Source: a virus
Reading direction: 5' to 3' (one strand)
Virus record (IMG/VR): IMGVR_UViG_3300035704_000001
Span: 62,001-126,000 of that record
Length of the DNA: 64,000 nt
Part shown: in pieces, positions 54,492-61,468 of the stretch
How positions within the stretch are numbered: position 1 is the first letter of the stretch
How the letters are laid out: the number at the start of each line of letters is the position of its first letter
Translations under genes and position numbers: made by a program
The notes under the pieces: model-generated
The model's database searches: none
Told to the model about the DNA's origin: nothing
Seen by the model: the letters and a program-made list of their open reading frames with translations, nothing else

Positions 54492-54962
54492 ATGCCTAGA
54501 GCAGGGAGCGGGCACCTGTACGCGGCGGACCCGGAGCTGGCGGGAATCCTGGCGCAGATGCCCCGGGAGGAGGTCAGGTGCCGCCGCGGGCACCACCGGT
54601 GGGCCCGGGACACGGTGCTGCCCGGCGACGCCTGGCCGGCGGTGGTGCGGGCCTGGCCGACTGGCGATGGCCGGATCAAGGTCGAAGACCCGTGCGTGGA
54701 CTGCGGGCTGGCCTGGCGGGTGACCAGGACCGGCTATGACGGGACGCTGGACGCGTTCGCCCGGTCGCACATCGTCTACCACGAGGACTGGGTGCGCGTC
54801 CCGCAGGGCCTGGACCGGCGCAAGCGGACGATCGGGCGCGAGGGCGACCGCCGCGGGAAGAAGCAGAACACCGCCAGCCTGGCGGCCGCGCTGGCCCGGA
54901 CCGAGCGGTCCGGGGCGCAACCGGTGCAGCCGGTCCGGTTCGCGCATGCGGACGCCGGCTGA
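54492..54962 (+). CDS. Putative zinc-binding protein
   Basis: 156 residues. VRCRRGHHRW and DPCVDCGLAW give Cys/His pairs about 45 residues apart. The C-terminal third is basic (RRKRTIGREGDRRGKKQ) and may bind nucleic acid. Function unknown. Confidence 0.55.
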   Translation: MPRAGSGHLYAADPELAGILAQMPREEVRCRRGHHRWARDTVLPGDAWPAVVRAWPTGDGRIKVEDPCVDCGLAWRVTRTGYDGTLDAFARSHIVYHEDWVRVPQGLDRRKRTIGREGDRRGKKQNTASLAAALARTERSGAQPVQPVRFAHADAG

Positions 54963-55429
54963 TGCCTGCCGTCCACCAGGTCATCCTGTATGACGACAAG
55001 GCCTGGCCGGAGCATGTCAGGGCGCAGGAGGTGGTCCGGGTCACGGTGCACTGGCAGGAGATCGGCGACGGCCCGGCCCGCGGCCGGGAGGATGTCGAGC
55101 TGTACCTGACCGCAGCCGGGCGGGTGGACCTGGTAACGGGGCTGAAGGAGTACTTCGACATCGGCCACCGGCCCGGCGCCGCGACCGCCAAGCCGGCGCG
55201 GGAGACCTGGACCGGCGGCTCCCGGCAGGCGTCACTCGACTACTGGCGAGATGTCCGCGACTTCGCTGACCTGTTCGGGCTGAAGCACAGGAAAGACCCG
55301 GGCAAGCCTGCCTACGAGACCCCGGCCGGCTCGTGGTCCTACCCGGGGTGGCTGCGGGAGGCCTACGCCCGCTGGATGGCCGCGGGCAGCCCGGCTCCGG
55401 GCGGCGACTGGGTTCCGGAGGAGGAGTAG
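54962..55429 (+). CDS. Possible Lsr2-like nucleoid protein
   Basis: 155 residues, TGATG overlap. The first half has strands and a helix spaced like the Lsr2 dimerisation domain (VILYDDKAW, VELYLTAAGRVDLVTGLKEYFDIG). The second half ends in a helical unit (SYPGWLREAYARWM) similar in pattern to the DNA-binding end of Lsr2. Actinophages are known to carry Lsr2-like genes. The match is by pattern only. Confidence 0.35.
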   Translation: MPAVHQVILYDDKAWPEHVRAQEVVRVTVHWQEIGDGPARGREDVELYLTAAGRVDLVTGLKEYFDIGHRPGAATAKPARETWTGGSRQASLDYWRDVRDFADLFGLKHRKDPGKPAYETPAGSWSYPGWLREAYARWMAAGSPAPGGDWVPEEE

Positions 55430-55698
55430 TGGCAGGCGGCTGGAGGCACGTCACCGACGAGCAGGCCCGGTACCGCGGGTCCGGCACCCTGGAGGCCGGC
55501 GGTGACGTCGAGGAGTTCGCCCGGGACATGTTCGGCATGGTCTGGTGGCTGGCGGCACAGCTGGCTGCCCTGGAGGTGAGCCAGGCCGCGGAAGATGAGG
55601 TGCTGCGGGAGCACGCGCTGCCCTGGGTCCGGGTAGCGGGCGAGTACACGCCCGAGGGGTTCGCCCTGGGAGGGCTGGCCGACGGCACGGAGCGCTGA
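55429..55698 (+). CDS. Hypothetical protein
   Basis: 89 residues, GTG overlapping the preceding stop with GGAGGAGG upstream. Central helix MFGMVWWLAAQLAALEVSQAAEDEVL. Function unknown. Confidence 0.5.
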   Translation: MAGGWRHVTDEQARYRGSGTLEAGGDVEEFARDMFGMVWWLAAQLAALEVSQAAEDEVLREHALPWVRVAGEYTPEGFALGGLADGTER

Positions 55699-55959
55699 GT
55701 GCCCGGCATGCGGCCCGTCCCCCACGGCATCCACCGCGAGCGGGTCGGCGACTGCCAGCCGGCTACCTGGTATGTCGTGTGGCTGGGCGCGCCGCATGCC
55801 GATGGCTCAGTAGTGATCGGCCGGTCAAAGCGGCTGGGCGCGCACCAGCTGCACCGGTTCTTCCCCGAGCGGCCGGGCGTGGCCTGCGAGGACATCAAGG
55901 GCTGGGTTACCGGGGCCCTGTGGCTGAAGGAAGTGCATGATGGCGCTCCGCCTGATTGA
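55699..55959 (+). CDS. Hypothetical protein
   Basis: 86 residues, GTG directly after the previous stop. Mixed strand/helix, Trp and His rich. No recognised family. Confidence 0.45.
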   Translation: MPGMRPVPHGIHRERVGDCQPATWYVVWLGAPHADGSVVIGRSKRLGAHQLHRFFPERPGVACEDIKGWVTGALWLKEVHDGAPPD

Positions 55960-56113
55960 CCTGCGCAGGGCAGCGGCGCACGAGTATCCCGAGCTGCGCG
56001 GCGGCCCCGGGCGGCTGACCTGGTGGCAGGTCAACTGCTGGTGGGTTACCGCCGCCGCCATCTTGTACTCCGACATGCTCCTGTGGATCGCGGTGACGAT
56101 CACGCGGGGGTGA
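55940..56113 (+). CDS. Small membrane protein
   Basis: 57 residues, ATG with AAGGAAG nearby. A basic N-terminal half (LRRAAAHEYPELRG) is followed by a C-terminal hydrophobic helix (WWVTAAAILYSDMLLWIAVTI). Overlaps both neighbours. Confidence 0.5.
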   Translation: MALRLIDLRRAAAHEYPELRGGPGRLTWWQVNCWWVTAAAILYSDMLLWIAVTITRG

Positions 56114-56715
56114 GCAAGCCGCTGACGCTGCCCCTGTCCGTGCCCGTGGTGATGGCCCCGCCGGCCCCCGGTGACTTCTGCTGCGTGCCGGTCTCCGGCT
56201 GGACCGGGTTCGGCATCGAGCTGGGCCAGTGGCTGGGCGGCGACAAGTTCCAGGCGTACGACCACGCGGAGATTTTCGTCGGGCAGGCCGACGCCGCGGG
56301 CCCGCACGGCTACACCGTCAGCGCCTACCCGGACAACGGGAAGAAGGGGAAGACCGGCCGGCGGCCGCTGCCGTGCGACCCGGCGCAGCTGCCGGGCTCG
56401 CTGTGGTCCTCGGGCCTGATCGCGCTGACCGGCCCCGAGCGGTCCGCCATCCTGGGCTGGGCGATGGACCACGCTGACGTCCGGTACAGCTTCGCCGACT
56501 ACGGCGCACTGATTATGCACCGCCTGCGGCTGGACACCGCCTGGCTGCAGGAGTACATCGCATCGAGCACGCACCTGATCTGCTCCCAGTTCGTCGATGC
56601 GGCCTACGGCGAGGGCGGCAACGTCCACCTGTTCTCTGATGACAGGTGGCCGGGCTACGTCAAGCCGGGTGACCTCGCGGGCATGCTCCAGGACCTGATG
56701 GCCCAGGCGCGCTGA
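56110..56715 (+). CDS. Permuted papain-fold (YiiX/NlpC-P60-like) hydrolase
   Basis: 201 residues, GTG start. The His strand comes first (YDHAEIFVG), then HLICSQFVDAAYG with the catalytic-type Cys, the order of circularly permuted papain-fold enzymes such as YiiX. An N-terminal GDFCCVPV adds two cysteines. It may cut peptidoglycan peptide bridges during DNA entry. Confidence 0.62.
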   Translation: MSKPLTLPLSVPVVMAPPAPGDFCCVPVSGWTGFGIELGQWLGGDKFQAYDHAEIFVGQADAAGPHGYTVSAYPDNGKKGKTGRRPLPCDPAQLPGSLWSSGLIALTGPERSAILGWAMDHADVRYSFADYGALIMHRLRLDTAWLQEYIASSTHLICSQFVDAAYGEGGNVHLFSDDRWPGYVKPGDLAGMLQDLMAQAR

Positions 56716-56716
56716 G

Positions 56717-56884
56717 GTGGATTCTGCGGGCCTGCACCGCCGTCCGCCGCCGCCGCTCGCCTGGAGGCTCTGGCACGGGCTGAGGCGCACGCTGGCCGCG
56801 TGCTGGCCGGGCTGGGTGAACGCGCTCCGGATCGCCCTGCTGCTGGCTGTGCTGGTGCTGCACATCATCGGCTGGCTGCCCTAG
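56717..56884 (+). CDS. Small membrane protein
   Basis: 55 residues, GTG after the previous stop. Pro-rich, basic N-terminus and a C-terminal hydrophobic helix (IALLLAVLVLHIIGWL). Tail-anchored topology likely. Confidence 0.5.
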   Translation: MDSAGLHRRPPPPLAWRLWHGLRRTLAACWPGWVNALRIALLLAVLVLHIIGWLP

Positions 56885-56936
56885 GCGCGGGCGGCCGATT
56901 CGGCAAGGCAGACACCGCCTATCGAGGAGGCCCCCG

Positions 56937-57740
56937 ATGCCTGCTGCCGGCAAGCTCGGCCGACTGCCCATGGACCCGGAGCGCCCGCGGCTCACCCTGG
57001 AGAAGTACCTCAGCCCCCGCACCCCGCTGGCCAGGGCCGGCCTGCCGGCGGTGCCGCTGAAGAGGGACGTGGACCGGCTCAGCCGGGTCTCCAGCTGGCC
57101 GATGTACGTCAACGACCAGCTCGGCTGCTGCACCATCGCGGCCGCGGGCCACATGTTCGGGGCCTGGAACGTCTACGCCGGCCGGCCCGAGGTGCTGTTC
57201 AGCGATGACGAGATCATCAGGACCTACTCCGCGGTCGGCGGCTACGTGCCCGGCGAGGCGGACACCGACCAGGGCTGCGTCATGGCCGACGTGCTGGCCT
57301 ACCTCAAGAACACCGGCATGACCGACACCGCCGGCAAGGTGCACAAGATCTCCGGGTACGCCGCGTTCGGCAACCCGGCCGACGAGCTGCTGCTGGGCCA
57401 GGTCGTGGACGTCTTCGGCTCGGTCTACACCGGCTTCAACGTGCAGCAGCACATGATGGACGAGTTCGAGGACGGCCAGGTGTGGACCTGGCAGCCGGGG
57501 GACGAGGAGGTCGGCGGGCACTGCGTCCCGCTGCAGCGGCGCGAGGCAGCGGGCTCCCGGCACGGCATCCTGGACTACATCACCTGGGCGGTCGAGCAGC
57601 ACGCCGACTTCGGCTGGCAGGCCGGCGCGGTCGAGGAGGCCTGGGCCGTGGTCACGAACGACTGGCTGGAGACGAACGGCTCGACGGCTGACGGGCTGGA
57701 CCTGACCCAGCTGCTGGCCGACACGCGCTACGTAGGGTAA
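56937..57740 (+). CDS. Papain-like cysteine peptidase domain protein
   Basis: 267 residues with GAGGAGG upstream. NDQLGCCTIAAAGHMF carries the Cys in papain order (Q then C), GGHCVPL the His, and a WLETNGST stretch the later polar residue. Similar proteins occur in actinophage tail regions. Together with the gene at 56110 it may open the host wall or process a virion protein. Confidence 0.6.
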   Translation: MPAAGKLGRLPMDPERPRLTLEKYLSPRTPLARAGLPAVPLKRDVDRLSRVSSWPMYVNDQLGCCTIAAAGHMFGAWNVYAGRPEVLFSDDEIIRTYSAVGGYVPGEADTDQGCVMADVLAYLKNTGMTDTAGKVHKISGYAAFGNPADELLLGQVVDVFGSVYTGFNVQQHMMDEFEDGQVWTWQPGDEEVGGHCVPLQRREAAGSRHGILDYITWAVEQHADFGWQAGAVEEAWAVVTNDWLETNGSTADGLDLTQLLADTRYVG

Positions 57741-57742
57741 CC

Positions 57743-57755
57743 CGATTAGCCCGGT
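57743..57755 (+). promoter_or_regulatory. Class B start-associated promoter motif
   Basis: CGATTAGCCCGGT ends exactly at the ATG at 57756. Confidence 0.62.
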
Positions 57756-58127
57756 ATGGACGCGGGCACCCTGGCGGCGCTCCTCACCATCGCCGTGACG
57801 GTGGCGGGGATCGTTTCCGGCGTGGCCGGGCACCTGCTGGGCCGGCGCTCTGCTTCGGGCCGGGTGTCCACCTCCGAGGCCAGCGTGCTGTGGGACCAGT
57901 CGCAGGACATGCGCCATTCGCAGGAAGACCGGCTAGCCCGCACCGAGGACCAGCGGGACAAGCTCATCGCTGCCTACACCACGCAGGTGCTGCCGATGCT
58001 GGCTGACATCAGCGCCCTGGTCACCGGCCTGACCGCGACTGTCTCCGACGGGTTCGAGGAGATCCGCCATCTCTCTGTGCTCCTGCAGCAAGGGGGTGAC
58101 CGTGCGATATCTTCGCCGGACCCGTGA
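57756..58127 (+). CDS. Membrane protein with coiled coil, holin candidate
   Basis: 123 residues, leaderless. An N-terminal hydrophobic helix (LAALLTIAVTVAGIVSGVAGHLLG) precedes a charged helical region. One-helix holins have this design. Two more small membrane-linked genes follow. Confidence 0.5.
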   Translation: MDAGTLAALLTIAVTVAGIVSGVAGHLLGRRSASGRVSTSEASVLWDQSQDMRHSQEDRLARTEDQRDKLIAAYTTQVLPMLADISALVTGLTATVSDGFEEIRHLSVLLQQGGDRAISSPDP

Positions 58128-58299
58128 GCCGCCTGCGCCGCCTGCGCCTGCGGATGACCTGCAGGACAGGGATGACCAGATCGACGACCTACTGGCTACG
58201 GCTGCGCAGCTGACCCGGGAACTTCGCGAGGCCATCGCCTCCGCCTCGGTCACGCTGCGCAGGCCGAGGCGGATGGAGGGAGATCATGACGCCAGGTGA
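58096..58299 (+). CDS. Hypothetical charged protein
   Basis: 67 residues, GTG with AAGGGGG upstream, overlapping the previous gene by 32 bases. Pro/Asp-rich start and an amphipathic helix. Function unknown. Confidence 0.4.
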   Translation: MTVRYLRRTREPPAPPAPADDLQDRDDQIDDLLATAAQLTRELREAIASASVTLRRPRRMEGDHDAR

Positions 58300-58744
58300 G
58301 AGCGGGGAGCTGGGGCAGGACGAGCGGCCGGACCGGGAGCCCCTGCCGGGTGACGGCGCGCTGTCCGAGCCTGAGCTGGCCCGGCTGGAAGCCATCAGCG
58401 ACACGCTGGACAGGGTATCCACCCGGATCGAGACGGTGGCCGGGCGTGAGCGCACGACCCGGCACATGACCTGGTGGCTGGCGGGCTCGTTCGCGCTCGA
58501 CATCGTGCTGACCATCGTCGTCACCATCTTGACCATCAGTGCCATCGGCCAGTCGTCCTCGCTGCACCAGTCCCAGCTGGCCGCGTGCGCCATCGGCAAC
58601 CAGACGCGGACCGAGCAGCTGCAGCTCTGGGAGTTCCTGTTCAAGCTCACCGGCGGGGCCAAGACCCCGCAGGAGCAGAAGCTGCTCAAGTTCGTCCAGC
58701 ACACGTTCACCCCGGTCAACTGCGCCCAGGTCTACCGCCAGTAG
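58286..58744 (+). CDS. Membrane protein
   Basis: 152 residues with GGAGGGAG upstream. Acidic N-terminal helix, transmembrane segment near residue 70 (FALDIVLTIVVTILTISAIG), and an external helical domain with two cysteines that may pair. Its position with the holin candidate suggests a lysis or entry role. Confidence 0.5.
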   Translation: MTPGESGELGQDERPDREPLPGDGALSEPELARLEAISDTLDRVSTRIETVAGRERTTRHMTWWLAGSFALDIVLTIVVTILTISAIGQSSSLHQSQLAACAIGNQTRTEQLQLWEFLFKLTGGAKTPQEQKLLKFVQHTFTPVNCAQVYRQ

Positions 58745-58753
58745 CGCGCCTGC

Positions 58754-58766
58754 CGATTAACCCGGT
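58754..58766 (+). promoter_or_regulatory. Class B promoter motif with a leader (tail tube gene)
   Basis: CGATTAACCCGGT is followed by TCAGAC and a leader with AGGAGAGG; the start codon is 33 bases downstream. Confidence 0.62.
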
Positions 58767-58798
58767 CAGACGCACAGCCGAGCAGGAGAGGCGCGGAC

Positions 58799-59461
58799 AT
58801 GCCGACGGCCAGCAACACGTTCCCCGGAACGCCGTTCGAGGGCTTCTCGCTCTCGCACGCCGCCATCCTGGACGGCTCCACCGGAGCGGAAAGCGCCACT
58901 GTTTATGGCGTGCGCAACGGCACCATTTCCACGGACCAGGGCAACTTCGAAAACACCGGTGACGATGTTGTCCTTTCCGAGCATTTCTGGATTAACTTCG
59001 CAAACGTCACCATCGAGGAAGGGTACATTCCTTTCTCGACCATTGCGAAGATCACCGGCACGACCGTGACCAGCAGCGGAGCTGCCGGAGCGGACTACTA
59101 CGCCATCCCGCTGTGGACCCTGGCCTCCATGAACCAGGTGACCCAGCCGCTGGCTATCCGGGTGCCTTCCAAGGACGCCGGCGGGCAGATCCGGACGCTC
59201 GACTTCGTGCTTTACCGGGTGCAATTCCAGCCGTTTAACTTCACCGGCCCGTCGTACAAGACCGGCCTTTCCTGCTCCATTGCGGGGCGCGCCCTGTTCT
59301 CCACCGTCAACGAGATCGGGACCTCGCTGCCGGCCGCCTACGGCGGGGCGTCGGGCACCTCCGGTACCGCCATCGGCCGCCTGGTCTCCTGGCCCGGCTC
59401 GGTCACCGGCGCCTTCACCCCCGAGCCCTTCCAGTCGGTGGCCTCGGGCGGCGTGGTCTAA
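58799..59461 (+). CDS. Major tail tube protein
   Basis: 220 residues with AGGAGAGG upstream and a class B promoter with leader. Strand-rich, Ser/Thr/Gly-rich, with AAILDGSTGAESATVYGV and DFVLYRVQFQPFNF, and a flexible Gly/Ala loop near the end, as in siphovirus tubes. Codons are less GC-biased at several third positions, consistent with high expression. It is followed by chaperone and tape measure genes. Confidence 0.7.
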   Translation: MPTASNTFPGTPFEGFSLSHAAILDGSTGAESATVYGVRNGTISTDQGNFENTGDDVVLSEHFWINFANVTIEEGYIPFSTIAKITGTTVTSSGAAGADYYAIPLWTLASMNQVTQPLAIRVPSKDAGGQIRTLDFVLYRVQFQPFNFTGPSYKTGLSCSIAGRALFSTVNEIGTSLPAAYGGASGTSGTAIGRLVSWPGSVTGAFTPEPFQSVASGGVV

Positions 59462-59713
59462 GTGGCCCGCGAGCGGAAGAACTGGCCGGACGACGGCTCC
59501 CACTCTGCGGAGCCGGGCTTCCCGGTGCCCGAGGGCATCAAGGGCTGGTGCTTCCGCTGCCAGGCCTACTGCGGCGGCGAGGACCCGGGCATCAAGTGCA
59601 ACTGCTGCCGGGGCAACCCGCCGCCGGAGCGGGAGGCAGCCACCGGAGCCGACGTCATCGAGCGGCAGCAGCAGGACCCGGACCTGCGCGACGACAGCGG
59701 ATCTAGGCCGTAG
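59462..59713 (+). CDS. Zinc-binding small protein
   Basis: 83 residues, GTG directly after the tube stop. WCFRCQAYCGG and KCNCCRG give two cysteine pairs. Acidic tail. Function unknown. Confidence 0.5.
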   Translation: MARERKNWPDDGSHSAEPGFPVPEGIKGWCFRCQAYCGGEDPGIKCNCCRGNPPPEREAATGADVIERQQQDPDLRDDSGSRP

Positions 59714-59721
59714 GAGGACCA

Positions 59722-60159
59722 GTGGCAGAGCGGAAGTCCGCGCAGGAGCGGGCCGAGGAGCGGGACGCCGAGCAGGCCCGGCTGGAGCGGGAGCGCGCCG
59801 GCACGCAGGCCGGCACGCACATGAAGGCACCGGACGAGCCGGCGCGCGGGCAGCAGGCTAACGCCCGCCAGACCGGGGACCAGGACAAGGCGGAGCCCGG
59901 CCTGCCCAGCCCGGTGCGCGCGGAGGACCGCGACCAGGAGTCCTACGACCGGGAGATGTCCGGCCGTCGGCGCGGCCGCCGCGGTGACCGGGACCCGGAG
60001 CGCGAGGAGTACGAGCGCGAGCGCGAGCGCGACTCGCACCTGCCGCTGGAGGAGCGCCGCCCCGAGTTCCTGACCGAGGAAGAGCGGACCGAGCAGGTGG
60101 AGCACATCCACCGGCTGTACCCGAAGGGGTACTCGCCGACCGCCGGCCTGGGCGAGTAG
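59722..60159 (+). CDS. Highly charged hydrophilic protein
   Basis: 145 residues, GTG with GTAGGAGGACC upstream. Over half the residues are Glu, Arg, Asp or Gln (EEYERERERDSH). Likely disordered or coiled coil. Function unknown. Confidence 0.5.
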   Translation: MAERKSAQERAEERDAEQARLERERAGTQAGTHMKAPDEPARGQQANARQTGDQDKAEPGLPSPVRAEDRDQESYDREMSGRRRGRRGDRDPEREEYERERERDSHLPLEERRPEFLTEEERTEQVEHIHRLYPKGYSPTAGLGE

Positions 60160-60213
60160 TCCGATAGCACCCGGCGAGCGCGACACTGCGCTCCCAGAGT
60201 CCCTGGAGGACCG

Positions 60214-60897
60214 ATGCCGGACGAAGAGAACGAGCTGGACCGGCTGGACCCCCAGTCCCAGGTCGTGAAGCTCACCACCGGGCTGCAGGTGGATATCGTC
60301 CGGATGCGGACGCGCCAGTTCTTCCGGCTGCTGCGGGTGCTGACGCACGGGGCCGGGCCCGCCATGATGCGGGCCGGCCTGGACTTCTCCGCCGGGGCCC
60401 AGCAGTTCACCGCCCAGCTGCTCACGCTGGTGGTCATGTCGATCCCCGACGCCGAGCAGGAGGCCATCTCCTTCCTGCAGTCGATGTGCAAGCCGCACGG
60501 CGCCACCGACAAGCCCGACTCCCAGCTCACCAAGGCCGAGCGCGAGGGCAACGAGGCGCTGTACGAGCGGTTCAACAAGGACCTGTTCAACCCCGAGCTG
60601 GACGACACCCTGGACCTGATCGAGGCCATCGTCACGATCGAGGCGCCGGAACTGCAGGCCCTGGGAAAAAAGATCCAGCGGATGATGGACCTGTTCCGCA
60701 AGACGGGCCAGGACAAGGGCGAGAAGGAGCCGGAGCCGGGACCGGAGGAGCTGGCCTCGCAGGGATCTTCGCCCAGGCCTTCGACCTCCTCAGCAGCGAG
60801 TACGGATGGTCCGACGAGTACATCCTCGCCCTCCCCCTCTGCCGGCTCCGGCAGGTCTCCGAAGCAGTCCGCCAGCGTAAAGACCGAGACCGGGTAG
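60214..60897 (+). CDS. Tail assembly chaperone, short form
   Basis: 227 residues. Residues 1-160 form a helical chaperone domain (VDIVRMRTRQFFRLLRVLTHG, LDDTLDLIEAIVTIEAPEL). The frame contains the canonical slippery site G-GGA-AAA (60663-60669, codons CTG GGA AAA AAG). A -1 slip gives access to the 3' frame that encodes the second domain. In frame 0 the last 45 residues are low-complexity Ser/Pro. Confidence 0.72.
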   Translation: MPDEENELDRLDPQSQVVKLTTGLQVDIVRMRTRQFFRLLRVLTHGAGPAMMRAGLDFSAGAQQFTAQLLTLVVMSIPDAEQEAISFLQSMCKPHGATDKPDSQLTKAEREGNEALYERFNKDLFNPELDDTLDLIEAIVTIEAPELQALGKKIQRMMDLFRKTGQDKGEKEPEPGPEELASQGSSPRPSTSSAASTDGPTSTSSPSPSAGSGRSPKQSASVKTETG

Positions 60898-61304
60898 CCC
60901 GGCTCCGGCTCGCGGAATGGCAGGTCAAGACGGTGTGCTCGTTCATCGGGGCGCAGGCCCCGATCGACACCAAGCAGACCGGCGGGAAGAACCCGCTGGT
61001 CGAGCTGGCGCACGCCATCGACATCATGGGCGAGCAGTCCGACGCCGACCGGGAGCTGGAGGCGATGCGGGGCCCGCGGGTGGCGGACAGCATCGAGGAC
61101 GATCCCCGGTTCGCCAAGGTGGCGGCCGATCCGGAGGCCGGCCAGGAGGCTGCCAACGGGCAGGGCTCGTACGAGGGCTTCATGGCCATGTTCGGCGGCG
61201 GCTCCCCGCTGCCGCCGGGGGCCGGGGGAGAGCCGGATTCCCGCCCGGACCTGCGCGAGGAGGCGCAGGAGGAGTATCCCGAGCTGCGGACGGGAGACAC
61301 CTGA
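60214..61304 (+). CDS. Tail assembly chaperone, long frameshift product
   Basis: Frame 0 to 60669, then frame -1 to the stop at 61304, about 363 residues. After a Gly/Ala linker the -1 frame encodes a well-folded domain (FDLLSSEYGWSDEYILAL, ARLRLAEWQVKTVCSFIG) and an acidic tail. Such G/GT-type pairs chaperone the tape measure protein encoded just downstream in nearly all siphoviruses. Confidence 0.68.
60663..60669 (+). other. Programmed -1 frameshift site GGGAAAA
   Basis: X-XXY-YYZ heptamer in phase with the upstream frame. The -1 frame is open to 61304. Confidence 0.7.
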
Positions 61305-61468
61305 TGCTGTACTGGCTCAGCTGGCGCTCTCCCCTGCTCCCGGTGCGGCTGTGGCACATCCTGCTCGACGGCACCTGGTGCCCGTGCGAGCGCAGCCGCC
61401 GGTACAGGGCCGCCCTGCGGCAGGCCCTGGAGGACCCGGCCGGGCTGGACTGGGGAGTTGACCCCTGA
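61304..61468 (+). CDS. Small hypothetical protein
   Basis: 54 residues, TGATG overlap with the chaperone stop and one-base overlap with the tape measure start. Trp/Leu-rich N-terminus (LYWLSWRSPLLPVRLWHILL) that could lie at a membrane. Function unknown. Confidence 0.5.
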   Translation: MLYWLSWRSPLLPVRLWHILLDGTWCPCERSRRYRAALRQALEDPAGLDWGVDP

